Origin: Argyresthia goedartella
Taxonomy: Eukaryota > Arthropoda > Insecta > Lepidoptera > Argyresthiidae
Reading direction: 5' to 3'
Assembly: GCA_949825045.1 (NCBI GenBank)
Contig: OX463808.1
Span: 29,511,674-29,575,673, forward strand
Length of the DNA: 64,000 nucleotides
Shown here: positions 55,095 to 64,000 of the stretch, one piece after another
Layout of the letters: each line of letters starts with the position of its first letter
How positions within the stretch are numbered: the first letter of the stretch is position 1
The notes under the pieces: generated by a model
Told to the model about the DNA's origin: nothing
The model's input: the letters and a program-made list of their open reading frames with translations, nothing else
Databases searched by the model: none
Program-made: the position numbers and the translations under genes

Positions 55095-56575
55095 GTTATG
55101 ACCAAAACAATGCACAGAGCATGGACAGAAAATATAATACCGGAGTCCTGGAATGAAACGGTCCAAGTACCTATCCCCAAAATCAGAAACCCGCAAGACA
55201 CCAATGACTATCGCCGTATAACAATGTGTTATACAGGATATCGCATATACGCGACATACCTGCTCATCAAACTAGACGAGATAACAAAAGAACTCGGGAA
55301 CTACCAAGCAGCATTTCTCCGCAATAGATCCACCGATGACCACATCTTCACACTACGCAGAGTATTAGACGAAGAATGGCGCGCGGGTAACAGAACATAT
55401 GTACTGGCGCTAGATATCGCCAAAGAATTTGATACTATAGACCTAAACGTGCTCAAGGATATTCTCCTTTCAAGGACCAATAAGATTTTAACCAATAGGA
55501 TAATAAAAGCCTGCATGTATGAACGGACCTGCATAAAATGGTTCGGACAGCAAAGTAACTTGATCAACAAAGGAAAAGGAGTAAAACAAGGCTGTCCACT
55601 GTCACCAAGACTATTTACAATATTAATGGATGATGTCCTCAAAACACTGGAAGAAGAAATTCCCAACATAAAACTGGACCAAGATGAAGAAATAGTCTTA
55701 CCACTTATTCTCTCTTTGCGGATGACCTCATCATCGTTTGTCAAGATTAACAACACCTTGACCAAATCGTCACGCACTTGAAAGCACTATTAAAAACAGT
55801 AGGGCTCGATACTAACGAAACAAAGACGAAAATTCTTATAAGAGACCCCATAAATACCCAGCGCCCACAAGTGATCGTATTGGACGGAGTTCCAATACGA
55901 CCCGTAGACGAAATAAAATATCTCGGCACATATATAACGGCAGGACATAGTAGGAGAGACACAATAAAGAAGAGATGCCGGCAAGCCATAGGCAATTCCA
56001 AGGCCCTAATGCATTTTATAAAGAAATCCAACATGGACTGGAAAATAGTACGCCTGATTTACAAAATGGTTATAGCACCGTGTATAACATACGTACTTAA
56101 AGCGGCAGCCCTCACCAAAGCAAACCGTTCTAGACTAAGAAAATATGAACGCCTGATCCTCAGAGACATGTTCGAGAACGCCAGAAGCTATCCAAGACTC
56201 CACAAAATTCATGACTTACTACAGGGCAAAACAATAACCAAACAAATAAAAAACCATCGGATGTGTTACTATACACATATTCTACGACGCCCACAAAAAC
56301 ACCTACTCCACGCTGCATTGAAATACGAAGCAAAGAAGAAGAAAGTTGGCCGACCCATTTACACCTGGAAAGATTCCCTTAAGCATGACTTCAAATACTA
56401 CGGTAAAGAACACAGTTACTGGACAGAATCAGCACACAACAGGGACGAAGTCAGAAAGGCATCGAGCCAAATATACCATATTCCAGAAACAGACAGCGAA
56501 AGCGAAACGGAGACCTTACCGGATAACCCAAACGAACACGACAGGACAGGAAACTCAACCTATAACAATACCTGA
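55095..56575 (+). pseudogene. Reverse transcriptase core and C-terminus of the LINE
   Basis: This copies element RNA at the nicked target. Motifs in order: VPIPKIRNPQDTNDYRRITM, AFLRNRSTDDH, LALDIAKEFDTI (first catalytic Asp), GVKQGCPLSPRLF, and after a frame break near 55710 FADDLIIV (55715-55726). IKYLGTYIT then marks the end of the thumb. The C-terminal part (55778-56575) is open for 265 codons, rich in Lys and Arg, with a possible zinc-poor basic end (SESETETLPDNPN). All RT active-site residues are preserved. Only two frame errors separate this stretch from an open frame, plus the one in the OTU domain. Confidence 0.92.
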
Positions 56576-56824
56576 AAATAGAAGGAAAACATGAAGTTGA
56601 AGAAAACAACAGCTGCTCTCCAAATCCTATATCCTCCCCATTCCACATATCCTATATTGGCTTCAGGCTGAAGAGTCGGTCGATTGAATTCACGCTCCTT
56701 CCTCTCCTATCGAGCAGGTCATTCCGCCCCCCCTCAAAACTCGTGCTCTCTGGTATGCCCGCCGAAAGACCGGAACAGGTTTAGAACCCTGGCTGGAGAA
56801 GCACCATTCATTCATTCATTCATT
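56576..56824 (+). other. 3' UTR and (ATTC)n tail of the OTU-LINE
   Basis: Includes TATCCTATATTGGCTTCAGG and CTGGCTGGAGAAGCACC, then (ATTC)n. The short copy shares the same end at 36480-36709. The conserved end is likely the RT recognition element. Confidence 0.8.
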
Positions 56825-56850
56825 CAAAGTGTAGAGTCAAGTGTTATAGA
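56825..56850 (+). repeat. 26-bp target-site duplication, right copy
   Basis: Identical to 51211-51236. Confidence 0.95.
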
Positions 56851-57055
56851 AGTGAAGTGAAGTGAAGTGAAGTAATGTAAATTAAATGTAGGCCTAAATA
56901 TAATCCAGATGAGTTGAAAAACTAGATGAAGTTTTGTTTTAGGATTTGGAAAATGTGAAAAGGATGAATAGATAAAGATTTAAGAGTGAAAGAGAAAGAA
57001 AATCAAAGGGAAAGAGACAAGGCGCAGAAAAGGTGAAGAGTGGAGAAGAACTTTT
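56851..57055 (-). other. Internal noncoding region of the LTR element (part 2)
   Basis: First about 100 bases repeat 51084-51182 ((GTGAA)n, TAGGCCTAAATATAATCCAG). Then GA-rich sequence. No coding frame. Confidence 0.75.
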
Positions 57056-57068
57056 ACGTTGGGCGCCA
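57056..57068 (-). promoter_or_regulatory. Primer binding site, tRNA-Lys type
   Basis: Minus strand TGGCGCCCAACGT, three bases from the 5' LTR. The 13 bases equal the complement of the tRNA-Lys (CUU-type) 3' end as I know it. This fixes the minus orientation. Confidence 0.85.
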
Positions 57069-57130
57069 AAATGTCGTGTAACGATACGAACCTAACAGAA
57101 AACAACCAGAATAAAATTTAGAAATGACAA

Positions 57131-57136
57131 TTTATT
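57131..57136 (-). promoter_or_regulatory. Polyadenylation signal in the LTR
   Basis: AATAAA on the minus strand, 540 bases downstream of the TATA box in that orientation. The working copy would be 49298-49303 in the 3' LTR. Confidence 0.55.
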
Positions 57137-57423
57137 AGGGTTATTTACAATGAATTAATTTAAAAAAATGAAAGGAAGATGAGGAAGAATGAGGTGAAAC
57201 AGGTTTTATAAAATACAGATGTCTGGATAGAAAGAAGGAAGCGGAGAACACGGAGAGTAGGAGACCGATGAAGCAGGATGCAGGTGTATTTGTTATTGTA
57301 GATGTTGTTGAAATCGTCGTTGTAGGAACGGTAGCGGGCGTATTTGTGGTTACGGCTCGCAGGATCCCTTTGTAGGGACGGCTCGCAGGATCGCGTCGTA
57401 GGCACGGCTCGCAGAATCCCGTT

Positions 57424-57588
57424 GTTTGAAGGATTGTTTGAAGGTTTGAGGGAGTTTGAAGGCTCGCAGGATCCCGTTGTTTGAGGGATTGTTTGAAGGT
57501 TTGAGGGAGTTTGAAGGCTCGCAGGATCCCGTTGTTTGAAGGATTGTTTGAAGGTTTGAGGGAGTTTGAAGGCTCGCAGGATCCCGGG
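57424..57588. repeat. Three 55-bp tandem units in the right LTR
   Basis: Same array as 49591-49755, with fewer differences between units. Confidence 0.92.
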
Positions 57589-57673
57589 GTAGTGCGACCC
57601 CGGGATAAGGCCTTTAAGTGGTACTTCTAGTTCAGAAGCTGGCGTGAGACTGCAGAATTTCAGAAATGTTCCG

Positions 57674-57681
57674 CTTTTATA
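57674..57681 (-). promoter_or_regulatory. TATA box of the LTR promoter
   Basis: Minus strand GGGTATAAAAGCGG. Transcription would start about 25-30 bases further on the minus strand, near 57645. Confidence 0.7.
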
Positions 57682-58213
57682 CCCTTTTTGGAGAGTTCTA
57701 AAAATTATTTAAATTAAACGTAATTTTTGTGAGTGGCCAAGAGAGAAAAAGTATTTTTGTAAAAGTATTGAAGCAAACATATCAGACCGCTAACGAGTTT
57801 GAATGGACATTGCCATGACAACCAGATAAACAATCAACATATCAAATGTCAAATGTTGGTTTCAGGCTCGTAATATAAAATTTAACAAGTTCACATAGCC
57901 AAAATTGCATAACAGCGAAAGAAAAAAGGGTAGCGCACCAGCGCGCACGAAGCCCGAGATTGCAGAGTTTCGGAGAAAGCCAAATACAAGGTCACCAAAG
58001 GTAAACCCCTTCGCTATCGATTTAGAAGAGCTGATAGTGTGAAAATACAAAGCGAAAATGATTTGTTAATGTGTTCTTATGGTTTTAAACGTTACAGGGT
58101 CCTATGGAAATAAAGGTGATACCAAATATACAGCTATGCAGCTCAGCAAGAATCCAGCTGAAAGGCATGAAAGCTTGAAAAGCAAGAAAAGCATGTAATA
58201 GCATAACACTACA

Positions 58214-58217
58214 GTGG
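58214..58217 (-). repeat. Target-site duplication GTGG, right
   Basis: Matches 49224-49227. Confidence 0.9.
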
Positions 58218-59672
58218 CCAGTGTATAATTTACAACATTAAATGCTATAATATCAGTTTCTACCATGTTATGCTCTGTTATACCTATTACATCTACTGCA
58301 GTTTCGCTTATTTTAAGTTCATCTAGGTAAATGAAGATTAAAAATGTCTGATTTATTCATAAGGCGATTTATATTTTGGTGAAATAAATGTAAAACCTTG
58401 TTCACGAAGATAGACAGTATTGTAACACTTTTCTTGTCTATTTTTATTGCAACAAGTTGATTCTTCAATGTCAATATTACTGTTTTGTTGAGGAATTGTA
58501 GCATCACAGCATTTTTTTGTATATCATATCTTTTGTCTGTTTGAGTACACTTATCTTCGCTCTTTCTTTTGACATGACATTGCGCATCAACCTTTGCTTT
58601 ATAAACCATGCGTGAAATTTCCCTAAGGATCGATTGTCACATGAAGACAGATTTCTGCATATGCACATTTTTCCTGTGTGGTAGATCGACAAATATAGTC
58701 TTTGAATGCACTCACAATGAATCTGATTTCATAATTCAGCTTCTTTTGTTTAAGGGAGTGACTATGAATTACTGTTGTAATTATGATATTTGTGTTCTGT
58801 ACTTTCAACAACCAGGCTCACAGTTCGAATCGGAACTCAGAGGGGTGACACTCATTTGTCCCAGATAACACCACAAAAAATCACCTATGTTAGTTTCGAT
58901 ATTTCTTATTTTTCTGCGTCAATAATATTTGTAAGCTTTTCTTGCGGCTCGACAAAGCAGGTAACAAGAAATTGCTGTCCAAATAGTTGCAGCAAGGTCT
59001 TTTGTAGGTGTTTTCCTTGTTGATCAGCTAAAATACTCACCTTAAACCTTATTTTTAGTTTCCTCCGTCCATTTATAAGGCTGCTGAGTTTGCTGCGGAT
59101 TGATATTGAGTCTCTCCCACTTCTTTTAGAAAAAGTGGATCTACGTTTGTTTGTTCACTATTCTCTAAATATGTCTCTATGTTATTAGGCTCCACAGCGA
59201 TGTCTACCCTATCTTCTATAGTGATCCATAGTGATCCTTCACAACCATATGGTTCTCTAGAGTGGCTTCCATATCAGTCTCAACATTGGCATTCACAATG
59301 AGCTCTACATTTTTAACCTCGCCTATCTTTACACCGCCGGGTCAACATCAGTGATATTTAATTAAATTATGTATTTTCTGTTGAGAGCTTACATACTTCG
59401 TTTTTGGTTTTTCCTTCTTCTTGCTGTTATGGGAGTCATCGCAGTATCTGATAAATTGAAAGCCTTGTAAGTTGCTATACATTTTTGAAATTGTTAGTCA
59501 TTTTTTAATTGATGGTTTTCTGAACTTAAATTCTCAATTTCGTGCTCCGCTGCACTAAAGGCGTTCTTGAGTTGGAGTATTTCCTTGTTAAATGTTGTAT
59601 TGAGGCCACTATTATTCAACGATGTGTTCGGCACACTGAGTAGTGTGCTATTAAATAGTGGAGACTGAGTTA
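58214..59672 (-). mobile_element. Outer LINE, 5' half (ORF1 and endonuclease start), decayed
   Basis: Minus strand. 59672-59400 gives an ORF1 part with a coiled-coil-like segment (NKEILQLKNAFSAAEHEIEN, LSSENHQLK). 59120-58900 gives INGRRKLKIRF then ILADQQGKHLQKTLLQLFG and VTCFVEPQEKL, resembling the esterase-like or RNA-binding ORF1 of CR1-type LINEs. 58400-58218 starts an endonuclease (FHQNINRLMNKSD, VDVIGITEHNM). The sequence breaks at YTLA and continues in the same frame at 49227 across the LTR insertion. Several frame breaks and stops. Confidence 0.85.
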
Positions 59673-59934
59673 AACTTCGGCTGAAACGGATCTATATTTA
59701 TTCCGATTAGTTACGAAGTCTAGATTGTCATCCATCGTCAAAAAAGTTCTTGGATATTGCGTTTCTATTCCTACTTTATTTAGCGATAGATGGCGTTGGT
59801 AAAGTTCAATGGTAGTGACTAGGGTTGCTATTTGTTTCCTACATTGAATTGCCAATCCATAGGGCGACATTGATTGTAGCAAATTTTTTTTTTCCCTTCT
59901 CCATACAAAACAGCTGATCGCGCGGCCCAAATTG
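59673..59934. other. Region next to the outer LINE 5' side
   Basis: A minus frame of 86 codons (59670-59930) adjoins ORF1 but has no motif. It may be LINE leader. A CGATAGATGGCG motif at 59781 is common in insect DNA. Confidence 0.35.
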
Positions 59935-60070
59935 GATGGAGAAGTGAAAAATAAAGTGGATTAGATCAAATAGGTGTCACAGTAAAACTTGTCCAGATTA
60001 ATGTCCCTAACCACCCCCTAAAACATGACTCCACTTTTTTGTTACACCTTTATACGTAACTCCAAAGTGA
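59935..60070. repeat. Repeat family F, copy 2
   Basis: Partner of 21900-22025 (ATGTCCCTAA, GACTCCACTTTTTTGTTACA). Confidence 0.5.
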
Positions 60071-60084
60071 TGAAACCTTAATTT

Positions 60085-60390
60085 GGCTTGTGTTTAAATG
60101 ATTACCAAAAAAATTAAAAATTTACTTACAATCACTTCGAAATGACTGCCAGAATTAGTAAATGATCACAAAATTGTGCTTGGATAAATGATCACCAAAC
60201 TTCTTTTATGTTTTTTGTACTTAAGTGTAAGGAGGCTTCGCTTCGCTCACCCCCTTTACCCTTCACCTGAGCTAACGCAGTATTTTGCCTTGATATTTTC
60301 TGCAACTTTTTGTGATCATTTACCCATTTTGGGTACGAAAAAAATATTTTGGTGATCATTATATTTGTTGCCATTTAATTTTACGTTTCG
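60085..60390 (+). mobile_element. MITE-like element B, copy 2
   Basis: Colinear with 28015-28400. Core K (60222-60290) is shortened: the ACATGTT and AACACGAAGG part is missing. Inverted motifs GATCACCAAA and TTTGGTGATC flank it. Confidence 0.7.
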
Positions 60391-60669
60391 ACCACTTCGG
60401 GAGTACTTATGATGTGGCTAATATGAACAAAACAAAACAAATGATATTACTGCCTTTCTGCCTAAATTTCAGGAATTATTCGAATATATGCAGATTTTCT
60501 TACGATGCTTCACAGAGATGAAAGACTTCTTAGGGTAGAGTGCTCGGTCCGGGGGGCCAGATAAATTGGTCACTCATTCAAGATCCGATATAGCTAGAAT
60601 GCTTGTCTCAGTGTTCGATTGATCTTTCAAATGCCCACTAGGCTTGGAGGCACTTGATCGGAGTGCTGA
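60391..60669. other. No recognised feature
   Basis: Spacer. Confidence 0.35.
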
Positions 60670-60850
60670 TTTCAAAATCTCAAACTCAGAATCAAAGTCA
60701 AAATTTCTTTATTTTCTGTTGATATCAAATAATATTCTTTTAATGCGTATATTTTGCCTCTCTTTATCGGACCACTGAGGGAGAAGCAGGGCGACGAAAC
60801 TACAAAGGATAAATGTTTAGATCTCTTTTAAAAATAGGTTAAGTGTGTTA
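60670..60850 (-). mobile_element. LINE 3' tail
   Basis: The plus strand begins with (AAAGTC)n-like AATCAAAGTCAAAATTTCTT and contains CGGACCACTGAGGGAGAAGC and TTTAGATCTCTTTTAAAAAT. It is a diverged copy of the UTR at 5940-6215 and 27380-27600. Confidence 0.65.
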
Positions 60851-60957
60851 GTGAGAAAAAAAACACATAAATCAATACATAAGCCATCGCGGGGAAGTCA
60901 TCTCCCAATTACAGAAAATGGTATTAAAATCTGTCCACCCGTTTGACGGCCACGGAC

Positions 60958-60985
60958 AAACACACACACACACACACACACTCAC
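60958..60985. repeat. (CA)n microsatellite
   Basis: ACACACACACACACACACAC run. Confidence 0.93.
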
Positions 60986-61924
60986 AAAAGACGCTGCAAA
61001 CATATAACACCCCTCTTTTTTTCGTCGGGGGTTAAAAGCTATGTCCTCTTTCCAACAACCCAACCCCATATTGAGGCATCGCGATTTTAAACCTCATGCC
61101 ATGGTAATAAAATTCAAAACCTATTACGGGAAAATTACCTATATTGCAGTCATGAGTCGTTCGGGGGTTAAATTAATGTAAAGGAATGGAATGAGGAATA
61201 TTGAAAACGTATTAAACCTTCTTTGGCAACCTGGCCTGAATTCCCAGCCAACAACAAGGTTTACGGGGGCACAAAAACATGCACTCACTGTCTCTCGTCC
61301 GGGAACATTTAAATGGCATTTCATTCGAGCAGCACCATCTGCATTCGGTGATTGACTGAGTAGTTGTAAAACTCTTTCACTGGAAGTTTACTTGTGGTTC
61401 ACTTCACCCTATAAAGAGAGTTCGCCCAACTTTGTATGCAAACGCACTTCAAAATTCAATGTTAACACGCCAGCCTCAAGGGATTGGCATGTTAAGCAAA
61501 AACCTACCTTATCGACACTGGGTTAAAACATACGATACCAACTGAACTTGAGCGCCCTTAAGGCTCCAATTACTGCGGCGTTTTAGTTTTAATCTGACCA
61601 CCAAACAAAGTGAACGTGGAGGGAGCCCTCTTCTATTACAAAATTATTAAAACGCAGATTGGTACGGACGCATCTAGCAGGAGCAGGAACTGCCGAGCAG
61701 GATAGTACAAGTCGGCACAAATGTGACAAAACTCAGAGCTGTTACGAACAATTTTTACAAAAGTCTATGCAGAGATTACAAAAGCAGACAATAAACAAAA
61801 AATAGAGTACTGAGCCTAATGTTTCGCGTTAAAACCTTGTACATATGTCGTAACAAATATCGTAGTATCGCCTTTCTTTCATTGAACGAAGACTAACTTT
61901 CATTGAACGAAGCAATACTTAGGG
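60986..61924. other. No recognised feature
   Basis: A direct duplication of CTTTCATTGAACGAAG occurs at 61876-61912. No gene. Confidence 0.35.
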
Positions 61925-62015
61925 CAAATCACTGCGGTAGCTTAGGTAAAAACTAAAGGGGGCGAGCGCAGCGAAGCCCCTGAACAGTCTTCGTGTTAGG
62001 TCAACATGTATAACA
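61925..62015 (-). repeat. Core repeat K, minus copy
   Basis: CACTGCGGTAGCTTAGGT, GGGGGCGAGCGCAGCGAAGC, AGTCTTCGTGTTAGGT. Confidence 0.75.
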
Positions 62016-62115
62016 CAAAAATACCACGCAGTACTGAATACAAATGCTTCTATAAATACATGTGTTCGAGAAAATCAACCCTTTCTGATCATTTCATGAA
62101 ATAATTGACTGTATT

Positions 62116-62358
62116 AAATACCTTGGACACTATTTACACACATTGATCTAGCTTCAAACTGGGATTCGCTGTATCTTGGGTACTAGACAACGATACACAT
62201 ACTTATATAGATAAATATTATACTTAGATAGATAAAAAACCATGACTAGGGTACAAACATCCGTTCTCATCATACAAATATTTGCCCCCACCGGGACTCG
62301 AACCCGGGACCCTTGGCTTCGTAGGCAGGGTCACTGCCGACTCAGCCATTCGGGTCGT
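62116..62358 (-). mobile_element. tRNA-derived SINE (family S), minus copy
   Basis: Full length, as 45340-45583. ATTTCATGAAATAAT occurs at 62091 and again at 62388 on the other side, possibly part of a target duplication with extra bases. Confidence 0.9.
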
Positions 62359-63369
62359 CAATATATCATGAAATCCATGGTTGGCAATTTCATGAAATAA
62401 TCAAATTATGCGATTTAGCTCCGACACTTACAAGTAGTGTAAGCGAGAAAAGTCACGGGCAAAAGTAAGTATGCACCCAATAAACCATACGAGTCGTAGC
62501 TAATGTATTCTAATACCCTTACCACCAACAATATAATCGTTGCCCATTCTCTTCACGGGACAGAAGATTTAAACAGGAGTTACCCGGAATTCACAATGCC
62601 GGAATTCACAAGTTCCTCAGCGATTTGGTTAAAAGTTGACGATTTGTCGGGACCGAGGGATAATTTTCGAATCTGCGCGAATACAAAACAAAAGGGCTTG
62701 GCGAGCAAAGAGAATAATAACGGGAAGGGCCATTTTCTATTAGCGGAGCGACAGTACAGGGAAGGTTTGGTATTCAACTGCCATCAACTATGAAGTAAAC
62801 TGATTGAAATATAAAAAACGCAATGTTTCGACAAATCTAGCCGAATGCCGATGTAAAATGTACCGCAATCACGAATATTTGAATGGTCGTAAAAGCAAGG
62901 GTAAATTTACCATTTTTGAAGACTTCCTTTCTTCTATCATGTTATGTCGTTGTCTCGGTTTCCACGACACAGGTTGCAGTTAGAGGCAATACAATAAACA
63001 ATGTACCTGTTTAAACTAAATGACATTCTACGCTACGTTACGATTTTGACTGTATCTTCGCTCTACTGGCACAAGGGATGGGTTCACAATTTGGTCGGAC
63101 CAATTTGCATGTTAACATGAAACCTGGAAAAGTGATAATTGAAAGCGTCAATGTTGAATGTTATCTCAATTCAATCTCCATTTAGCCAATCTTGTCGACA
63201 TCCGTTTTTTATTTCGTAGGAATTTGAATAGACCTCTCTGAGGGTCCTGGGTAAATCGGAAGTGTTTGTTTTTCATAGCATCAATATAATACATACTCGT
63301 ATAATAAAACGGTAGAACAAATAAAAAAGGGTTACTAAAGAACAGCCATAGAACACAAATCAGCGACTT
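62359..63369. other. No recognised feature
   Basis: Includes a 96-codon frame (62503-62793 plus) without motif and a small direct duplication of CCGGAATTCACAA at 62585-62615. No gene supported. Confidence 0.35.
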
Positions 63370-63773
63370 TTTAAGGTTCCGTACCCGAAGGGTGCCAATT
63401 GGGACCCTATTACTAAGTCTCCGTTGTGCGTCCGGCCGTCCGTCCGTCTGTCACCAGGCTGTATCTCAGCTGTATGAACCGAGATAGTTAGACAAATGAA
63501 ATTTTCACAGATGGTGTATTTCTGTTGCTGCTATAATAAAAAGTACAAAAAAAAAAGGTGGGCTCCCATACAACAATTCTTTCAATACCACATACAAACT
63601 TATGAATGCACCTTGTTACTTACATGGAGTGTGAAAGTAGCCGCACCAATTACTTTGTAAACAACAATTTGCTATGTAAAATCCAAACTATTCTCTCCAC
63701 ACCATCCCTACCATTGTAAGGTGGTACGGTACCCTTCGTACGCGAGTTTGACTCGCACTTGACCGGTTTTTTT
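63370..63773 (+). repeat. Repeat family C, full copy
   Basis: Colinear with 32131-32550 from AAGGTTCCGTACCCGAAGGG to GACTCGCACTTGACCGG. A local AGCTGTAT duplication near 63465. Confidence 0.8.
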
Positions 63774-64000
63774 GATTAATTTCTGTCTGTCTGTCTGTTT
63801 GTGCGAGGACAAAGCAAAAACGACTGTACCTATTTTCAGGCGGTTTTCACAGGAAGATACATTATGATTAGAATAAAAAGGATTTGTTTCATTACAATCA
63901 GACCTATTTTTTATCGTCATTTGATATATTTTGGATTCAAAACAGAGAAATTGGAGCTATTATTTACCCTTTCAATTGGCGCTGTTAAACAAGGCCCATG
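63774..64000. other. No recognised feature
   Basis: A CTGTCTGTCTGTCTG run at 63783-63798. Otherwise unassigned to the window end. Confidence 0.35.

Larger units (their letters stand above)
51237..56824 (+). mobile_element. OTU-endonuclease-RT LINE, full length (5588 bp)
   Basis: Precise ends are given by the 26-bp duplication. The layout is a 1.75-kb 5' leader, one long protein region (52992-56575) with three one-base-type frame breaks, a 250-base 3' UTR and an (ATTC)n tail (56806-56824). The single ORF, short UTR and short tandem tail recall the RTE group, but I cannot fix the clade. It is the youngest layer of the nest. Confidence 0.93.
49228..58213 (-). mobile_element. Noncoding LTR retrotransposon on the minus strand, containing a LINE
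   Basis: Two LTRs of 1145 and 1142 bp face the same way and are flanked by GTGG. Orientation is minus. The primer site (57056-57068) reads TGGCGCCCAACGT just after the right LTR, matching the 3' end of tRNA-Lys as used by gypsy-type elements. A purine-rich tract (GGGTCGGGGGGAATA) directly precedes the left LTR. TATA and AATAAA signals are also in minus order. Without the inserted LINE the element is about 3.4 kb, with about 1.1 kb of internal sequence and no gag or pol, so it must depend on another element. The LTRs differ by about 11 substitutions and a few indels, near 1 percent. Confidence 0.93.
57072..58213 (-). repeat. 5' LTR (right) of the minus-strand LTR element
   Basis: 1142 bp. Same ends as the left LTR. 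Three 55-bp units from 57424. Lacks the 11-base insert of the left copy and carries an 8-base insert near 58172 (GAAAGCTTGAAAAGC). Confidence 0.95.

Noticed and set aside
49228..58213. Segmental duplication rather than LTRs
   Set aside because: The GTGG duplication, TG/CA ends, primer site and purine tract fit an LTR element far better.

Overview
The window looks like AT-rich, gene-poor insect DNA, most likely from a moth or butterfly. Two things point there: the short interspersed repeats have a style I associate with Lepidoptera, and the large elements are Tc1, Ty3/gypsy and several LINE types. I found no host protein-coding gene, rRNA or stand-alone tRNA gene that I can defend. Almost every structure I can explain is a transposable element or a relic of one. 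Most short open frames are chance frames or shadows of repeats.

Layout. 1-2230 holds small repeat fragments. 2231-3796 is a nearly complete Tc1-family DNA transposon with 33-bp inverted ends and a single frame break in its DD34E transposase. 3797-33900 is a patchwork of short nonautonomous elements: tRNA-derived SINEs, MITE-like elements, LINE 3' tails and several modular repeat families. Scattered through it are six unusually clean fold-back palindromes. 33969-36709 is a rearranged short copy of an OTU-containing LINE with a 21-bp target-site duplication, and it was itself hit twice by tails of another LINE. 37308-43901 is a full-length but dead Ty3/gypsy element: two 346-bp LTRs, a GTAC target duplication, and gag, protease, RT, RNase H and integrase broken at several points. 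One of those breaks is a fold-back palindrome inside integrase.

The most interesting region is 47690-59672, a three-level nest. The oldest layer is a minus-strand LINE with ORF1, endonuclease and RT remains. An LTR element on the minus strand (49228-58213) interrupts its endonuclease. That element has 1.14-kb LTRs, a tRNA-Lys-type primer site, a TATA box and a GTGG target duplication, but no coding capacity of its own. Inside it sits a nearly intact 5.6-kb LINE (51237-56824) with a 26-bp target duplication, whose protein begins with an OTU-type cysteine protease fused to an endonuclease and reverse transcriptase. The three insertions are therefore ordered in time from the sequence alone.

58214-64000 returns to small repeats. 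The best candidate for something less described is a set of seven short, near-perfect palindromes with spacers of 0-18 bases. In three cases a related repeat copy, or the reading frame of the gypsy integrase, shows that one arm was newly added. This fits fold-back template switching during DNA synthesis.
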